Assembly (NCBI RefSeq): GCF_900169505.1
Contig: NZ_LT827021.1
Coordinates: 62,001-126,000, forward strand
DNA: 64,000 bases
Reading direction: 5' to 3'
Source of the DNA: Arabiibacter massiliensis
GTDB lineage: Bacteria; Actinomycetota; Coriobacteriia; Coriobacteriales; Eggerthellaceae
Notes under the pieces: generated by a model
Told to the model about the DNA's origin: nothing
Databases searched by the model: none
What the model saw: only the letters and a program-made list of their open reading frames with translations
Part shown: in pieces, positions 1 to 8,485 of the stretch
Layout of the letters: each line of letters opens with the position of its first letter
How positions within the stretch are numbered: the first letter of the stretch is position 1
Position numbers and translations under genes: made by a program

Positions 1-780
1 TCGCAGCACGAGATAGACCTGCGCTTCACCGACGCGCTGTCCATGGCCGACGCCGTGATGACGTACAAGCTGGTGGTGAAGGAGATCGCCATGAAGCACG
101 GCGTGTACGCCTCCTTCATGCCCAAGCCCCTGGCCAGCGAGCCCGGCAGCGGCATGCACGTGCACCAGAGCCTGTTCGACCTCGACGGCAGAAACGCGTT
201 CTTCGATCCGGGCGACCCGCTCGGCTACAACCTGTCGAGCGTGGCGAAGCACTACATCGCCGGCATCCTCAAGTACGCGCCCGAGTTCTGCGCCGTGACG
301 AACCAGTACGTGAACTCCTACAAGCGCCTGGTCGCCGGCGGCGAGGCCCCCACGTACCTGTCGTGGGCGAGCCGCAACCGCTCCACGCTCGTGCGCATTC
401 CGGGCTATCGGCCCAATCGCGAGGATGCCTGCCGCATCGAGCTGCGCAGCCCCGACCCGGCCGCGAACCCCTACCTCGCCTTCGCCGCGATGCTCGCCGC
501 CGGGCTCAGGGGCATCGAGGACGAGCTGGAGCTCCAGCCGCCCGCCGAGGACCAGGACCTGTTCTCGCTCTCGCGTCAGGACCTGCGCCGCCAGGGCGTG
601 CAGACGCTTCCCGAGAGCCTGGGCGAGGCGGTGGAGCTGTTCGCCTCCTCCGAGCTCATGCGCGAGACGCTGGGGGAGCACATCCACGACTACCTCGTCC
701 AGGCGAAGCGCGCGGAATGGAACGACTACCAGTGCTCCGTGTCCGAGTGGGAGCGCGACCGCTACCTCGCGGTGCTCTGA
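1..780 (+). CDS. glnA: Glutamine synthetase, class I (C-terminal part; 5' end outside window)
   Basis: The frame is open from the first base and gives 259 residues, so the N-terminal part lies left of the window. The enzyme makes glutamine from glutamate, ammonia and ATP in the cytoplasm. Visible family signatures are the ATP-site pattern KPLASEPGSGMHVHQS, the glutamate-site stretch NSYKRLVAGGEAP and RNRSTLVRIP. At the place where adenylylated enzymes carry a tyrosine loop, this protein has DQDLFSLS with no tyrosine. Control by adenylylation is therefore unlikely (inference). The next gene begins 14 bases downstream on the same strand and is GlnR-like, which supports a nitrogen-assimilation role. 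Confidence 0.95.
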   Translation, partial: SQHEIDLRFTDALSMADAVMTYKLVVKEIAMKHGVYASFMPKPLASEPGSGMHVHQSLFDLDGRNAFFDPGDPLGYNLSSVAKHYIAGILKYAPEFCAVTNQYVNSYKRLVAGGEAPTYLSWASRNRSTLVRIPGYRPNREDACRIELRSPDPAANPYLAFAAMLAAGLRGIEDELELQPPAEDQDLFSLSRQDLRRQGVQTLPESLGEAVELFASSELMRETLGEHIHDYLVQAKRAEWNDYQCSVSEWERDRYLAVL

Positions 781-794
781 GGGAAGGAGGGGCG

Positions 795-1469
795 ATGCAG
801 CGCAAGCTCGTCATATTCGTGGCCGACAGCCTGGACAACGCCCACAAGTTCCAGCAGGTGCTCGCGGGCCTGGATGTGGACGTGGCGGCGGGGTCGTCGC
901 TGCAGTTCAAGAAGCTGCTGGCCCTGCATCCCGCGCACGACCTCGTCGTCTACGAGGCGCGCGGGGACGCGCTCGCCAACGTCGCGCAGGTGGAGGCGGC
1001 GCTCGCCGAGGACGGGTCGTGCCCGCTGCTCGTCATCGTGGAGCGGGGGCAGCTTGGCGAGTTCCGCCTTCCGGTGCAGGTGAAAAGCGATTTCGTCGTG
1101 CACGGCGCGTCGCCGGACGAGTGCGCGGCGCGCATCCGGCACCTTCTGTGGCCGGGCAACGAGAGCTCGACCTCCGACATCCTCGCCGTGGACGACATGA
1201 CCGTGAACCTGGCCACCTATCAGGTGGACGTCGCAGGCGAGCCGCTCGACCTCACGTATTTGGAATACGCGCTGCTGGCCTTCCTGGTGACGCACCCGGG
1301 GCGGACGTATTCCCGCGACGCGCTGCTGAGGCGCGTCTGGGGCTTCGACTACTACGGCGGCTCGCGCACCGTGGACGTGCACGTGCGCCGCGTGCGCGCC
1401 AAGCTCGGTCCCGACCTCGCCCAGCACCTAGAGACGGTGCGCGGGGTGGGGTATCTCTGGAGCGCGTAA
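795..1469 (+). CDS. Orphan OmpR/GlnR-like winged-helix response regulator
   Basis: A 224-residue protein. Residues about 1-115 resemble a degenerate receiver domain: the strand that should carry the phosphorylated aspartate reads DLVVYEA, with no clear acceptor. Residues about 130-224 are an OmpR-type winged helix (LDLTYLEYALLAFLVTHPGR, then the recognition-helix stretch SRTVDVHVRRVRAKLG), very close to actinobacterial GlnR. ATG at 795 is preceded by GGAAGGAGG. It lies 14 bases after glnA and no histidine kinase is adjacent, so a phosphorylation-independent nitrogen regulator is the best guess. The exact target set cannot be read from the sequence. Its 3' end is overlapped on the opposite strand by the glycosyltransferase frame. 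Confidence 0.8.
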   Translation: MQRKLVIFVADSLDNAHKFQQVLAGLDVDVAAGSSLQFKKLLALHPAHDLVVYEARGDALANVAQVEAALAEDGSCPLLVIVERGQLGEFRLPVQVKSDFVVHGASPDECAARIRHLLWPGNESSTSDILAVDDMTVNLATYQVDVAGEPLDLTYLEYALLAFLVTHPGRTYSRDALLRRVWGFDYYGGSRTVDVHVRRVRAKLGPDLAQHLETVRGVGYLWSA

Positions 1470-3036
1470 ATCTGGCATCGATACGACGGTACACTTCCTG
1501 CCAGCCCAGAATGCCCAGCACTATGAAATAAGGGGCGTAAAGGAAGAGGTAGCGTGCACGGGCCTCGAATAGAGTGAGGAATACCGCTAGCATCAAAAGA
1601 GTGATCGCAATCGCACATTCGGCGCGGTTCGGCTTTTTGATCAGCCAGCACAGTACTATCCCTGCAAGGATGAAGAACCAAAGGACTTGGGAAACGGAGC
1701 GGAAAAGGAAGTTATCCTGGCCTCCGATTCCGTAATATCTGCTTGCGAGGGAGTTTGGATTGCTTACCTCTTGGTAGAAGCTTCCTTCTGCCTCCCATGC
1801 AAACGTACCGTCTCCGAAATTGGTCACAGTCTTTTTGAGAAGCAGTTTGGCGCTGCCCGTCGGGCCGAGATCCGAAACCCGACGCAACCACTCTTCGATG
1901 TTTGCCTTTTGTCGGGATTGCTTGTCGGGGAATGAAGCTGAATATCGGACATCGTCCCCCCAGTATATTCCTTTTGAGGCTGAATTGAATCCCATCATCA
2001 AAAAGTGGGTAGCGGAATAATTGCTCTCTTTATTGATGTCTGGGCCCGTCTGTTTTGCAAGTGTATTGAGCGATAAGGGTAAAATAATGGCAAGCGCCAA
2101 AGACGCGGCTATTCCGGCCATGCTTTTCATGCTGCTGCTTGGTGCTCCTTGCGTTAAACTACTTTTCATCTTTTGGATAAATCCTGGCAGGGACACGAGC
2201 GCAATTGCAAGCAAGACAAAAATTGCCGTTGGTTTGATCAAGTATCCCATCAGTGAGAAAGCTACTACGCCGAACAACTTCAAGAGATGATTTTTGATGC
2301 AGGTATAAAAGAACAGGACAAGGGAGGGACATAGCATTCCGAAGGTATCCGAATAAGGAACCGCTATCCATGGCGAGAGGCTGAGGTATACAGCACCAAG
2401 AGCCAAGGTCGCATATCCAACAGGCGCGCCTGCGAGTGACCTCGCCGCAAATGCGCTGAGAACTACGCTCGCCGTCACGCAGAGCGTTCCTGCTACAGTA
2501 AGAAAGAAGTAGGCATCAGAGAACCCCAAAAGTGACCCTACCCGGGCGATTGCTTTGAAGGCGGCAAGCAAGACCAGCTGGTTAGGATAACGGGAAAAGT
2601 AGTCCTCGTGGCCACTCTCGTTCATGAGCTCATCGATAATCACATGAACATCCCAGCCCGTTTTAAAGGAGATGCTATTCAGTAGGAATATCTGAAGAAC
2701 AAAAAGTACAACACCGCTTGCGCAAACGATCAGCGAAAACCGTTCTTTGAATGCCTTTGACGAAAAAAAGGAGTAAAACCTTTTTCCGATAAAAAGCAGC
2801 AGTCCCCCCAAAACAGCGGCAGCTATGGCATAAGCCCAGTTGGAATTCGCGATTACGTCGACCTTGCAAGCGTAGGAGACGAAGGGTGCAAGAGTGAGCA
2901 CAAGCAAGAGCGCTACGCTGAAACAGGCGAGGGTGATCTTCCAGCCAATGCGAGGAAGCGTCAGTGAGGACTCTGCGGCCGACTGCTTGGGACGAGCGTT
3001 CACTCGTCTGCGTGTTGGCTTGCGCGACGTGATCAT
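1252..3036 (-). CDS. Polytopic membrane glycosyltransferase (GT-C type), putative
   Basis: A 594-residue integral membrane protein with about a dozen hydrophobic segments. An extracytoplasmic-type stretch WDVHVIIDELMNESGHEDYFSRYPNQ and a terminal ARARYLFLYAPYF motif are typical of polyprenyl-phosphate-sugar-using GT-C enzymes (family assignment by pattern). The start chosen is ATG at 3036, which has AAGGG about 7 nt upstream and lies 2 nt after the stop of the preceding gene. A GTG at 3072 would also be in frame. With that GT2 gene it would form a two-gene unit that loads a sugar on a lipid carrier and transfers it to a surface polymer. The last ~72 residues are arginine/proline-rich, antisense to the GlnR-like gene, and do not look like family sequence, so the native 3' end may be lost. 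Confidence 0.7.
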   Translation of the reverse strand: MITSRKPTRRRVNARPKQSAAESSLTLPRIGWKITLACFSVALLLVLTLAPFVSYACKVDVIANSNWAYAIAAAVLGGLLLFIGKRFYSFFSSKAFKERFSLIVCASGVVLFVLQIFLLNSISFKTGWDVHVIIDELMNESGHEDYFSRYPNQLVLLAAFKAIARVGSLLGFSDAYFFLTVAGTLCVTASVVLSAFAARSLAGAPVGYATLALGAVYLSLSPWIAVPYSDTFGMLCPSLVLFFYTCIKNHLLKLFGVVAFSLMGYLIKPTAIFVLLAIALVSLPGFIQKMKSSLTQGAPSSSMKSMAGIAASLALAIILPLSLNTLAKQTGPDINKESNYSATHFLMMGFNSASKGIYWGDDVRYSASFPDKQSRQKANIEEWLRRVSDLGPTGSAKLLLKKTVTNFGDGTFAWEAEGSFYQEVSNPNSLASRYYGIGGQDNFLFRSVSQVLWFFILAGIVLCWLIKKPNRAECAIAITLLMLAVFLTLFEARARYLFLYAPYFIVLGILGWQEVYRRIDARFTRSRDTPPRAPSLGAGRGRDRAWRARGARARPRCASRRSSRSPRRASAARRGNTSAPGASPGRPAARIPNT

Positions 3037-3038
3037 AC

Positions 3039-4085
3039 CTATCCCTTGTAATGACGAATTCGACGATTCCACGTTCGGTCAGCTATTTCGTACCGAGGGC
3101 GAGCCTTCGATTCCAGATAGATCTTTCCGATATATTCACCAACAACACCCAGACAGACAAGCTGGATTCCTCCTAGCAACAGGATAATGCAAGCGGTGCT
3201 TGCCCATCCTGAAACCGTGCTCCCCGCAAGATAGGATGCGATAACCCACAGCGTTCCTGCGAATCCCAAAATTCCTATTGCGATGCCTAGGCCGCTGACG
3301 ACATGGATGGGTTTGATGGAAAGACTTGTGATGCCATCAAAAGCTAGGTGAAGCATCTTTCCTAGCGGATAGTGGCTCTCACCGGCCACTCTACTTGCCC
3401 TGCTGAAGCTTACCGTTGTGCTGGAGTATCCCACAAGGGGCACCAGCCCTCTAAGAAACAAATTTACTTCGCTGTACTCGGAAAGGGCGTTTAGGGCATC
3501 GACGCTCATAAGGCGATAATCCGCATGGTTAAAGACGGTTTCCACGCCCATCGCCCTCATGAAGCGATAGAAGCCTTCTGCTGAAAGTCTTTTAAAAGTC
3601 GAGTCGCTGCTGCGGTCGCTTCGGACTCCGTACACAACCTCATATCCTTCGAGGTATGACTCGACCATCTGCGAAATTGCATGTATATCATCTTGTCCGT
3701 CGCAATCGATGGTAATAGCAGCATCGCAATAACCCCGAGCTTCCATGAGTCCGGCAAGCAATGCGTTTTGATGGCCTCTGTTGCGACTAAGGGCGATGCC
3801 CTGGAAGTGCTCGTCAGACCCTGCGAGCGAGAGGATGATGTCCCAGGTTTCGTCTTTCGAGCCGTCATCGACGAAGACGATACGACTCTGGTCGCCCACC
3901 ATGTCCTTTTCGATGAGTGAAGATAGCTCTTCGAGAAAGAGCGGGGCTGTGAGGGGAAGGACAACGCTCTCGTTATAACAAGGCACCACTATCCAGAGCA
4001 CGGGCTTTGCAAGTATATATGGGGGGGGGTATCTTCTCTCATTGCTTGTGAACTCCTTGCAAAACCGCTTTCGGCAACACTTCAA
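3039..4085 (-). CDS. Polyprenyl-phosphate glycosyltransferase, GT2 (GtrB/DPM1-like), with poly-C tract in its 5' end
   Basis: The GT2 catalytic domain starts at LWIVVPCYNE and carries VFVDDGSKDETW, SRNRGHQNALLAG and the D-x-D-like TIDCDGQDD. Two C-terminal membrane helices and VGEYIGKIYLE are typical of GtrB enzymes that put a hexose on undecaprenyl phosphate. The frame shown is open back to a TTG at 4085 that has no Shine-Dalgarno. The only well-placed start is ATG at 4042, with AAGGAG 10 nt upstream. In this sequence that ATG is out of frame, because the C tract (4029-4021) has 9 bases: it reads 17 codons to a stop. With 10 bases it would enter the GT2 frame at once. The gene may thus be phase-variable and shown OFF. 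It is followed 2 nt downstream by the GT-C gene. Confidence 0.85.
   Translation of the reverse strand: MKCCRKRFCKEFTSNERRYPPPYILAKPVLWIVVPCYNESVVLPLTAPLFLEELSSLIEKDMVGDQSRIVFVDDGSKDETWDIILSLAGSDEHFQGIALSRNRGHQNALLAGLMEARGYCDAAITIDCDGQDDIHAISQMVESYLEGYEVVYGVRSDRSSDSTFKRLSAEGFYRFMRAMGVETVFNHADYRLMSVDALNALSEYSEVNLFLRGLVPLVGYSSTTVSFSRASRVAGESHYPLGKMLHLAFDGITSLSIKPIHVVSGLGIAIGILGFAGTLWVIASYLAGSTVSGWASTACIILLLGGIQLVCLGVVGEYIGKIYLESKARPRYEIADRTWNRRIRHYKG
4021..4029. repeat. Homopolymeric tract G9 (C9 on coding strand)
   Basis: Nine G on the plus strand, read as CCC CCC CCA (three prolines) from the TTG frame of the GT2 gene. It lies 11 bases inside the preferred ATG (4042). A one-base change decides whether that ATG reads the enzyme or stops after 17 codons. 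Confidence 0.9.
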
Positions 4086-4098
4086 AAACTAAAAGCAT

Positions 4099-4104
4099 CT
4101 TATA
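4099..4104 (-). promoter_or_regulatory. Candidate -10 of the glycosyltransferase promoter
   Basis: On the minus strand the hexamer TATAAG lies 57 nt upstream of the ATG at 4042 and would start the RNA near 4092. That leaves a normal leader with an AAGGAG site for ATG 4042, but only about 7 nt before the TTG at 4085. No good -35 is seen. Confidence 0.4.
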
Positions 4105-4252
4105 CTAACATTTCGCGTTCTATTGCGTGCTCAAAACGCCGACTATTCTTTCGCAGGAGCAGCCTTGAAGCGTGTTTCCGCCTGTCGGCGCTTAGTAATT
4201 CAAGATTTAATGTGGTTTGCTGATTTGCTTCGTGTCACTTAGATTCGTAAGT

Positions 4253-4280
4253 TTGTGAATGATGAATATTAAGCTATACT
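4253..4280 (+). promoter_or_regulatory. Candidate dlt operon promoter
   Basis: TTGTGA (4253-4258), 16-base spacer, TATACT (4275-4280), about 35 nt before dltA. The 272-bp gap between ATG 4042 and dltA is AT-rich and must hold promoters for both directions. Confidence 0.5.
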
Positions 4281-4314
4281 CAATCGTTTAGTGACCGCAA
4301 TTGAGATGTGAGGA

Positions 4315-5859
4315 ATGATCGTGCCCGAGGAGAGCAGGTTCTTGCGTGCCGTTGAAGCCATGTGCGACGCGCATCCCGACCGACTGGCGTTCGCAAATAC
4401 GCGCAGGGGGGGGGGTGCCACTTATCGCGAGCTTCGTGACAAGTCGAATGCTTTAGCCGCGCACCTCTCCGAGCACGCGCCGGCGGGAAAGCCCGTCGTC
4501 GTGTACGGCCACAAGTCGCCGCTCATGCTCGTGAGTTTTTTGGCCGCGTTGAAGAGCGGGCGCGCCTACGCTCCCATCGATGTGGCGTACCCTGAGGATC
4601 GCGTGAACGATATCCTCGACCAGATCGGCCATCCCCTCGTCATCTCGACGGCCGACGACGGCTTCGTCGGCGATCCGTCGCTCGCCTCCGCCGTTCTGGA
4701 GCTCGACGAAGTCGAGCGCATCGCGCAGATACCGGCAGAGCCGGCCGATCCTGCCGCATGGGTGTCGGGCGACGACGTGTTCTACCTCCTGTTCACATCT
4801 GGCAGCACGGGGCGGCCCAAGGGCGTGCAGATGCCCAGTCGTTGCGTGGACGCCTTCATGGACTACTTCGTCACGCTTCTTCCCGACTGCGACTCGCAGG
4901 TGTGCTTCAACCGCGTGCCCTACACGTTCGACGTGAGCCTGTTCGATATCATCCCGGGCTTGGCGACGGGTGCCACGCTGTTCGCGCTCGAGAAGGAATG
5001 CGAGCAAAGCGCGGTTGAGATGTACCGTGCCCTCGGCGAAAGCGGCATGACCGTGTGGATCTCGACTCCCTCGTTCGTCGAGATATGTCTGGCTGACCCT
5101 CAGTTCTCGCGGGAGCTCCTCCCTAACCTCAAGACGATGATCCTCTGCGGCGAGGTGTTTCGCACTTCTGTGGCGAAGGCCCTGATCGAGAGATTCCCTT
5201 CGACGAATATCCTCAACACGTACGGCCCGACCGAGACTCAGGCGGTGTGCGACATCGTCGTCGACGAGGATGTCGCGCGAGGCTTCGACCCCCTGCCGGT
5301 GGGCTTCATGAGCTCGGGCATGGAGGCGTTCATCCTCGATCCGGAAAGCTTCGAGCCTGTTCCGACGGGCGTGGAAGGGGAGATCTACCTTGCCGGCGCC
5401 ACGGTGTCGCTGGGCTATTACGGACGGCCCGACCTCACGGACAAGGTGTTCGTCGAGCGCGAAGTCGCGCCCGGCCGAACGCTCCTGTGCTACAAGACGG
5501 GCGACAAGGGCTTCCTCGACGAGGCGAGCCGCCTGTTCTGCCTGGGCCGCCTCGACTTCCAGGTGAAGCTGAACGGGTTCCGCATCGAGCTGGGCGATGT
5601 CGAGCAGAACATCAACGGCGTGCCGTACGTTGAGAACTCGGTGGTGCTGCCCGCCTTCAAAGAGGGAAAGCCCACCCATCTTGTCGCGCATGTCGTCCTG
5701 TCCGACCCCGATCTGCCGCGCACGTTCAAGACCGCGCAGATGCTGCGTCAGGATCTCAAGCATATTTTGCCCGAGTACATGCTGCCCAAGAAAGTCGTCT
5801 TCCACGAGGCCTTCGCGTTGAACACGAACGGCAAAGTCGATCGCAAAGCGCTCGCGTAG
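4315..5859 (+). CDS. dltA: D-alanine--D-alanyl carrier protein ligase DltA
   Basis: A 514-residue AMP-forming ligase that activates D-alanine and loads it on the carrier DltC in the cytoplasm. Motifs in order are YLLFTSGSTGRPKG (P-loop, from residue ~157), NTYGPTETQ, YKTGDKG, RLDFQVKLNGFRIELGDVEQ and the C-terminal NTNGKVDRKAL with the catalytic lysine. ATG at 4315 has GAGG very close. GTG at 4321 in the same frame is better spaced and may be the true start. A G10 tract (4406-4415) encodes R-G-G-G at residues 31-34, where homologues have no glycine run. The frame is intact with 10 G. Nine or eleven would stop translation within about 15 codons. It is the first gene of dltABCDX. Confidence 0.93.
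   Translation: MIVPEESRFLRAVEAMCDAHPDRLAFANTRRGGGATYRELRDKSNALAAHLSEHAPAGKPVVVYGHKSPLMLVSFLAALKSGRAYAPIDVAYPEDRVNDILDQIGHPLVISTADDGFVGDPSLASAVLELDEVERIAQIPAEPADPAAWVSGDDVFYLLFTSGSTGRPKGVQMPSRCVDAFMDYFVTLLPDCDSQVCFNRVPYTFDVSLFDIIPGLATGATLFALEKECEQSAVEMYRALGESGMTVWISTPSFVEICLADPQFSRELLPNLKTMILCGEVFRTSVAKALIERFPSTNILNTYGPTETQAVCDIVVDEDVARGFDPLPVGFMSSGMEAFILDPESFEPVPTGVEGEIYLAGATVSLGYYGRPDLTDKVFVEREVAPGRTLLCYKTGDKGFLDEASRLFCLGRLDFQVKLNGFRIELGDVEQNINGVPYVENSVVLPAFKEGKPTHLVAHVVLSDPDLPRTFKTAQMLRQDLKHILPEYMLPKKVVFHEAFALNTNGKVDRKALA
4406..4415. repeat. Homopolymeric tract G10 inside dltA
   Basis: Ten consecutive G starting 91 bases into dltA (AGG GGG GGG GGT). The present length keeps dltA in frame. 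G11 gives TGA eight codons after the tract, and G9 gives TAG soon after. Confidence 0.92.
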
Positions 5860-5871
5860 GAAAGGCGTCCG

Positions 5872-7056
5872 ATGTCGTTTTACCTGCAACCGTCGTTCTT
5901 CATCCTGCTTGCCATTGCCGTCGTGCCGGCGGCTGTGCTCGGCTTCATGGGAAAGCGGATCAAGCGCTACGGTCTCGTCGCCTCGTGCGCCTTCCTCTTG
6001 CTTCTGTTCGGAAAAGACCCAGCCGGCCTGATCGCGTTCCTGCTGTTCCTCGCCATCGCCTTCGGGGCGACGTTCTGGGAGCTGCGCAGTTGGAAGACGG
6101 GCGAGAAGGCGCTCTGGAAGTTTCGCCTCGCCCTCGTTGCGGTGCTCGCACCGCTCGTCGTGTACAAGGTGGGAGCGGTGTTCGACCAGAACCTGCTCGG
6201 CTTTATCGGCATCTCCTACATCACGTTCAAGGCGGTGCAGGTTGTCATCGAGGTGCGCGACGGGCTGATTGAAGATCTGCCTCCCCTCGACTACTTGTAC
6301 TTCCTCGTGTTCTTCGCGCCGTTCACCTCCGGCCCCATCGATCGGAGCCGGCGGTTCTCAGAGGACGCCAACCGCGTCTACTCGCGCTCGGAGTACGCCG
6401 ATCTGCTCGCGCGGGGCATCATGCTTCTGCTTGCGGGCGCGGTCTACCAGATGGTGATCGCCACTATTCTGTTCACGCAGTTCACGCCCGAGGCGTTCGG
6501 CGACGCGTCGCTTGTCCATAACATGGCCGCCGCCGTCAAAGACGCCTACGCCTACGGGCTCTACCTTTTCTTCGACTTCGCCGGCTACTCGCTCATGGCC
6601 ATGGGGGCGAGCTACTGCTTCGGCATTAAGACGCCGCGCAACTTCCGGGCTCCGTTCGCCGCGCTCGACGTGAAGGAGTTCTGGAACCGCTGGCATATGA
6701 CGCTCTCGTTCTGGTTGCGTGACTTCGTGTTCATGCGCTTCACGCGCTGGGCCACGAAGCGCAAGGCGTTCGCCTCACGCCTCCAGACGGCGTGCTGGGG
6801 CTACATCGTGGACTTCGCGCTCATGGGCGCTTGGCACGGGCTGACTGCGGACTACCTTGTGTACGGCCTCTACTACGGCGTGCTCTTGGCGGCCACGGAT
6901 GTGTACCAGAAGAAGTCGAAGTTCCACAAGGCGCATAAGAAGGATCTTTGGTACAAGGGGCTGCAGTGGGTGCTCACCATCAACCTGGTGATGCTCGGCA
7001 TGTCCATCTTCTCAGGTCAATTGCATACGATTGTAGGAGGTTTGATTCATGGATAA
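5872..7056 (+). CDS. dltB: D-alanyl transfer membrane protein DltB (MBOAT)
   Basis: A 394-residue polytopic membrane O-acyltransferase that passes D-alanine from DltC across the membrane towards teichoic acid. The MBOAT core is visible as EFWNRWHMTLSFWLRDFVF (His at residue ~275) and GAWHGLTADYLVYG (His at ~322, the conserved catalytic-site histidine). It starts 12 nt after dltA and ends with an 8-nt overlap with dltC, which suggests translational coupling. Length and order agree with Gram-positive dlt operons. Confidence 0.93.
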   Translation: MSFYLQPSFFILLAIAVVPAAVLGFMGKRIKRYGLVASCAFLLLLFGKDPAGLIAFLLFLAIAFGATFWELRSWKTGEKALWKFRLALVAVLAPLVVYKVGAVFDQNLLGFIGISYITFKAVQVVIEVRDGLIEDLPPLDYLYFLVFFAPFTSGPIDRSRRFSEDANRVYSRSEYADLLARGIMLLLAGAVYQMVIATILFTQFTPEAFGDASLVHNMAAAVKDAYAYGLYLFFDFAGYSLMAMGASYCFGIKTPRNFRAPFAALDVKEFWNRWHMTLSFWLRDFVFMRFTRWATKRKAFASRLQTACWGYIVDFALMGAWHGLTADYLVYGLYYGVLLAATDVYQKKSKFHKAHKKDLWYKGLQWVLTINLVMLGMSIFSGQLHTIVGGLIHG

Positions 7057-7297
7057 GGCAGAAGTGGAAGAGAGGACCCTCGCATTGCTGGCGGAGATCT
7101 GCGATGACGAGGTGGTGTACGAGGAGCGCGACATCGACCTGTTCGAGGCGGGGTTGCTCGACTCGATGGCGGCCATCGAGGTGCTCGTGGGCATCGAGGA
7201 CGAGTTCGGCGTGGAGATAGCCCCAACCGCCGTCGAGCGCGAGGAGATGAACTCGGTCAACAAGATCATCCACCAGATCGCGATCAGGGTGGGGTAG
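7049..7297 (+). CDS. dltC: D-alanyl carrier protein DltC
   Basis: An 82-residue acidic acyl-carrier-type protein. The phosphopantetheine attachment motif is LLDSMAAIEV, with the serine at residue 39. It carries the thioester-bound D-alanine made by DltA and is used by DltB. ATG at 7049 overlaps the end of dltB by 8 nt with AGGAGG upstream. Its stop codon is followed directly by the ATG of dltD. Confidence 0.93.
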   Translation: MDKAEVEERTLALLAEICDDEVVYEERDIDLFEAGLLDSMAAIEVLVGIEDEFGVEIAPTAVEREEMNSVNKIIHQIAIRVG

Positions 7298-8485
7298 ATG
7301 AGACGCTTGATCGCAGTTCTCTGCGCGTTCGCCGTCGCTTTGGGCGCGGGGGCTTGGTATGTTGCGAGCTCGCCCTCGGAGGCAGAGGCGCGACGTGCAT
7401 TCGTGGATTCCCCTTTCTATGTGTTTCCTCAGCCTGTGGAGATTAACGATCTCGATGTGCTCTCCGAGCTCATCGAGGTGCGAGTTTCGCAAGGAGACAA
7501 CCCCCGGCTTCTCATGGGGTCGTCAGAGCTAACCCGTCGCGATCCCTGTTCTTCGCATCCGACGCATTTTTTTGGTGAGCACAACTACGGCTTTGATACG
7601 ATCTCGATCGGAGATGCAGGATTTCAGAGTTTATGGCAGGCTATGGAGGTGGGAGCCCTGAAGCACCTCGACGCGGTTCCCGGAAACAAGGTCGCTTTAA
7701 TCGTCGGTATGCAATGGTTCTTCGGGGACGGATGTTCGTCGGAGGCGTTTCTTAACAGCTTCTCGGAAGATGCATATCGTGCCTGCATGGCCAACTCGAG
7801 CATCTCTGAAGAAACGAAGAGGGCTATCACCGAGCGTGCGTCGCAGTTGGGAAAAGATCGCGAGTCTTTGGAGCGCTCCTCTTCTAAGTTTTTCCCGGAT
7901 CGTATCGATGCTGAGGTTGACGAGCTTTTCGGTAGCTCGGAAAAATTGGAAGAATTGAGACAGGCCGTGTCCGATAATACGCCTATTCCTGAAGGTCGGT
8001 TCGATCCCGCTTCCGAGCCTGACTGGGATGCCTTGATAGAGCTTTCCGTTGCCGAGGGGGAGTCGGCTTGCACCACAAACGACATAGGCGTTTTCGACGA
8101 ATACTACGAAACGTACATCATGCCATGGCTTGAAGAAACAAAAGATATGCCGATACCTGAGCCGACGGCAGAATGGAGTCAAAAAGAACTCGGGGATTTC
8201 AAGCTTTACTTGCAGGTGTGCAAGGAGACGGGCATCGAACCTTTGATCATCATCATGCCTGTCAAGGGGATGTATTACGACCGGTCTATTCACAGTTACG
8301 AGAGCAGACAGATTTATTACGATATGATTCGCTCAACGTGCGAGCAGTATGGGGTCGAGTATGCAGACTACTCGGAGTACGAGTACGACACGTACTTCAT
8401 GCGCGATGTCATGCACTTTGGGTGGACGGGCTGGGCTCACGTTGATCAAGCGCTCTACGAGTTCTTTGGAGGCGAGGCGTCGTGA
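7298..8485 (+). CDS. dltD: D-alanyl transfer protein DltD
   Basis: A 395-residue protein with one N-terminal membrane helix and an extracytoplasmic SGNH-hydrolase-like domain. The nucleophile motif is LLMGSSELTR (Ser at about 75), with a late catalytic Asp/His pair in MRDVMHFGWTGWAH (Asp ~370, His ~373). DltD acts outside the membrane in the final transfer of D-alanine to teichoic acid. It begins immediately after the dltC stop and overlaps the following small gene by 4 nt. Its base composition is lower in GC than polA next door. Confidence 0.92.
   Translation: MRRLIAVLCAFAVALGAGAWYVASSPSEAEARRAFVDSPFYVFPQPVEINDLDVLSELIEVRVSQGDNPRLLMGSSELTRRDPCSSHPTHFFGEHNYGFDTISIGDAGFQSLWQAMEVGALKHLDAVPGNKVALIVGMQWFFGDGCSSEAFLNSFSEDAYRACMANSSISEETKRAITERASQLGKDRESLERSSSKFFPDRIDAEVDELFGSSEKLEELRQAVSDNTPIPEGRFDPASEPDWDALIELSVAEGESACTTNDIGVFDEYYETYIMPWLEETKDMPIPEPTAEWSQKELGDFKLYLQVCKETGIEPLIIIMPVKGMYYDRSIHSYESRQIYYDMIRSTCEQYGVEYADYSEYEYDTYFMRDVMHFGWTGWAHVDQALYEFFGGEAS

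Noticed and set aside
4043..4085. TTG 4085 as the real start of the GT2 gene
   Set aside because: It is in frame in this sequence but has no ribosome site and lies too close to the likely RNA start. It is used only to give the continuous frame; ATG 4042 is preferred as the biological start.
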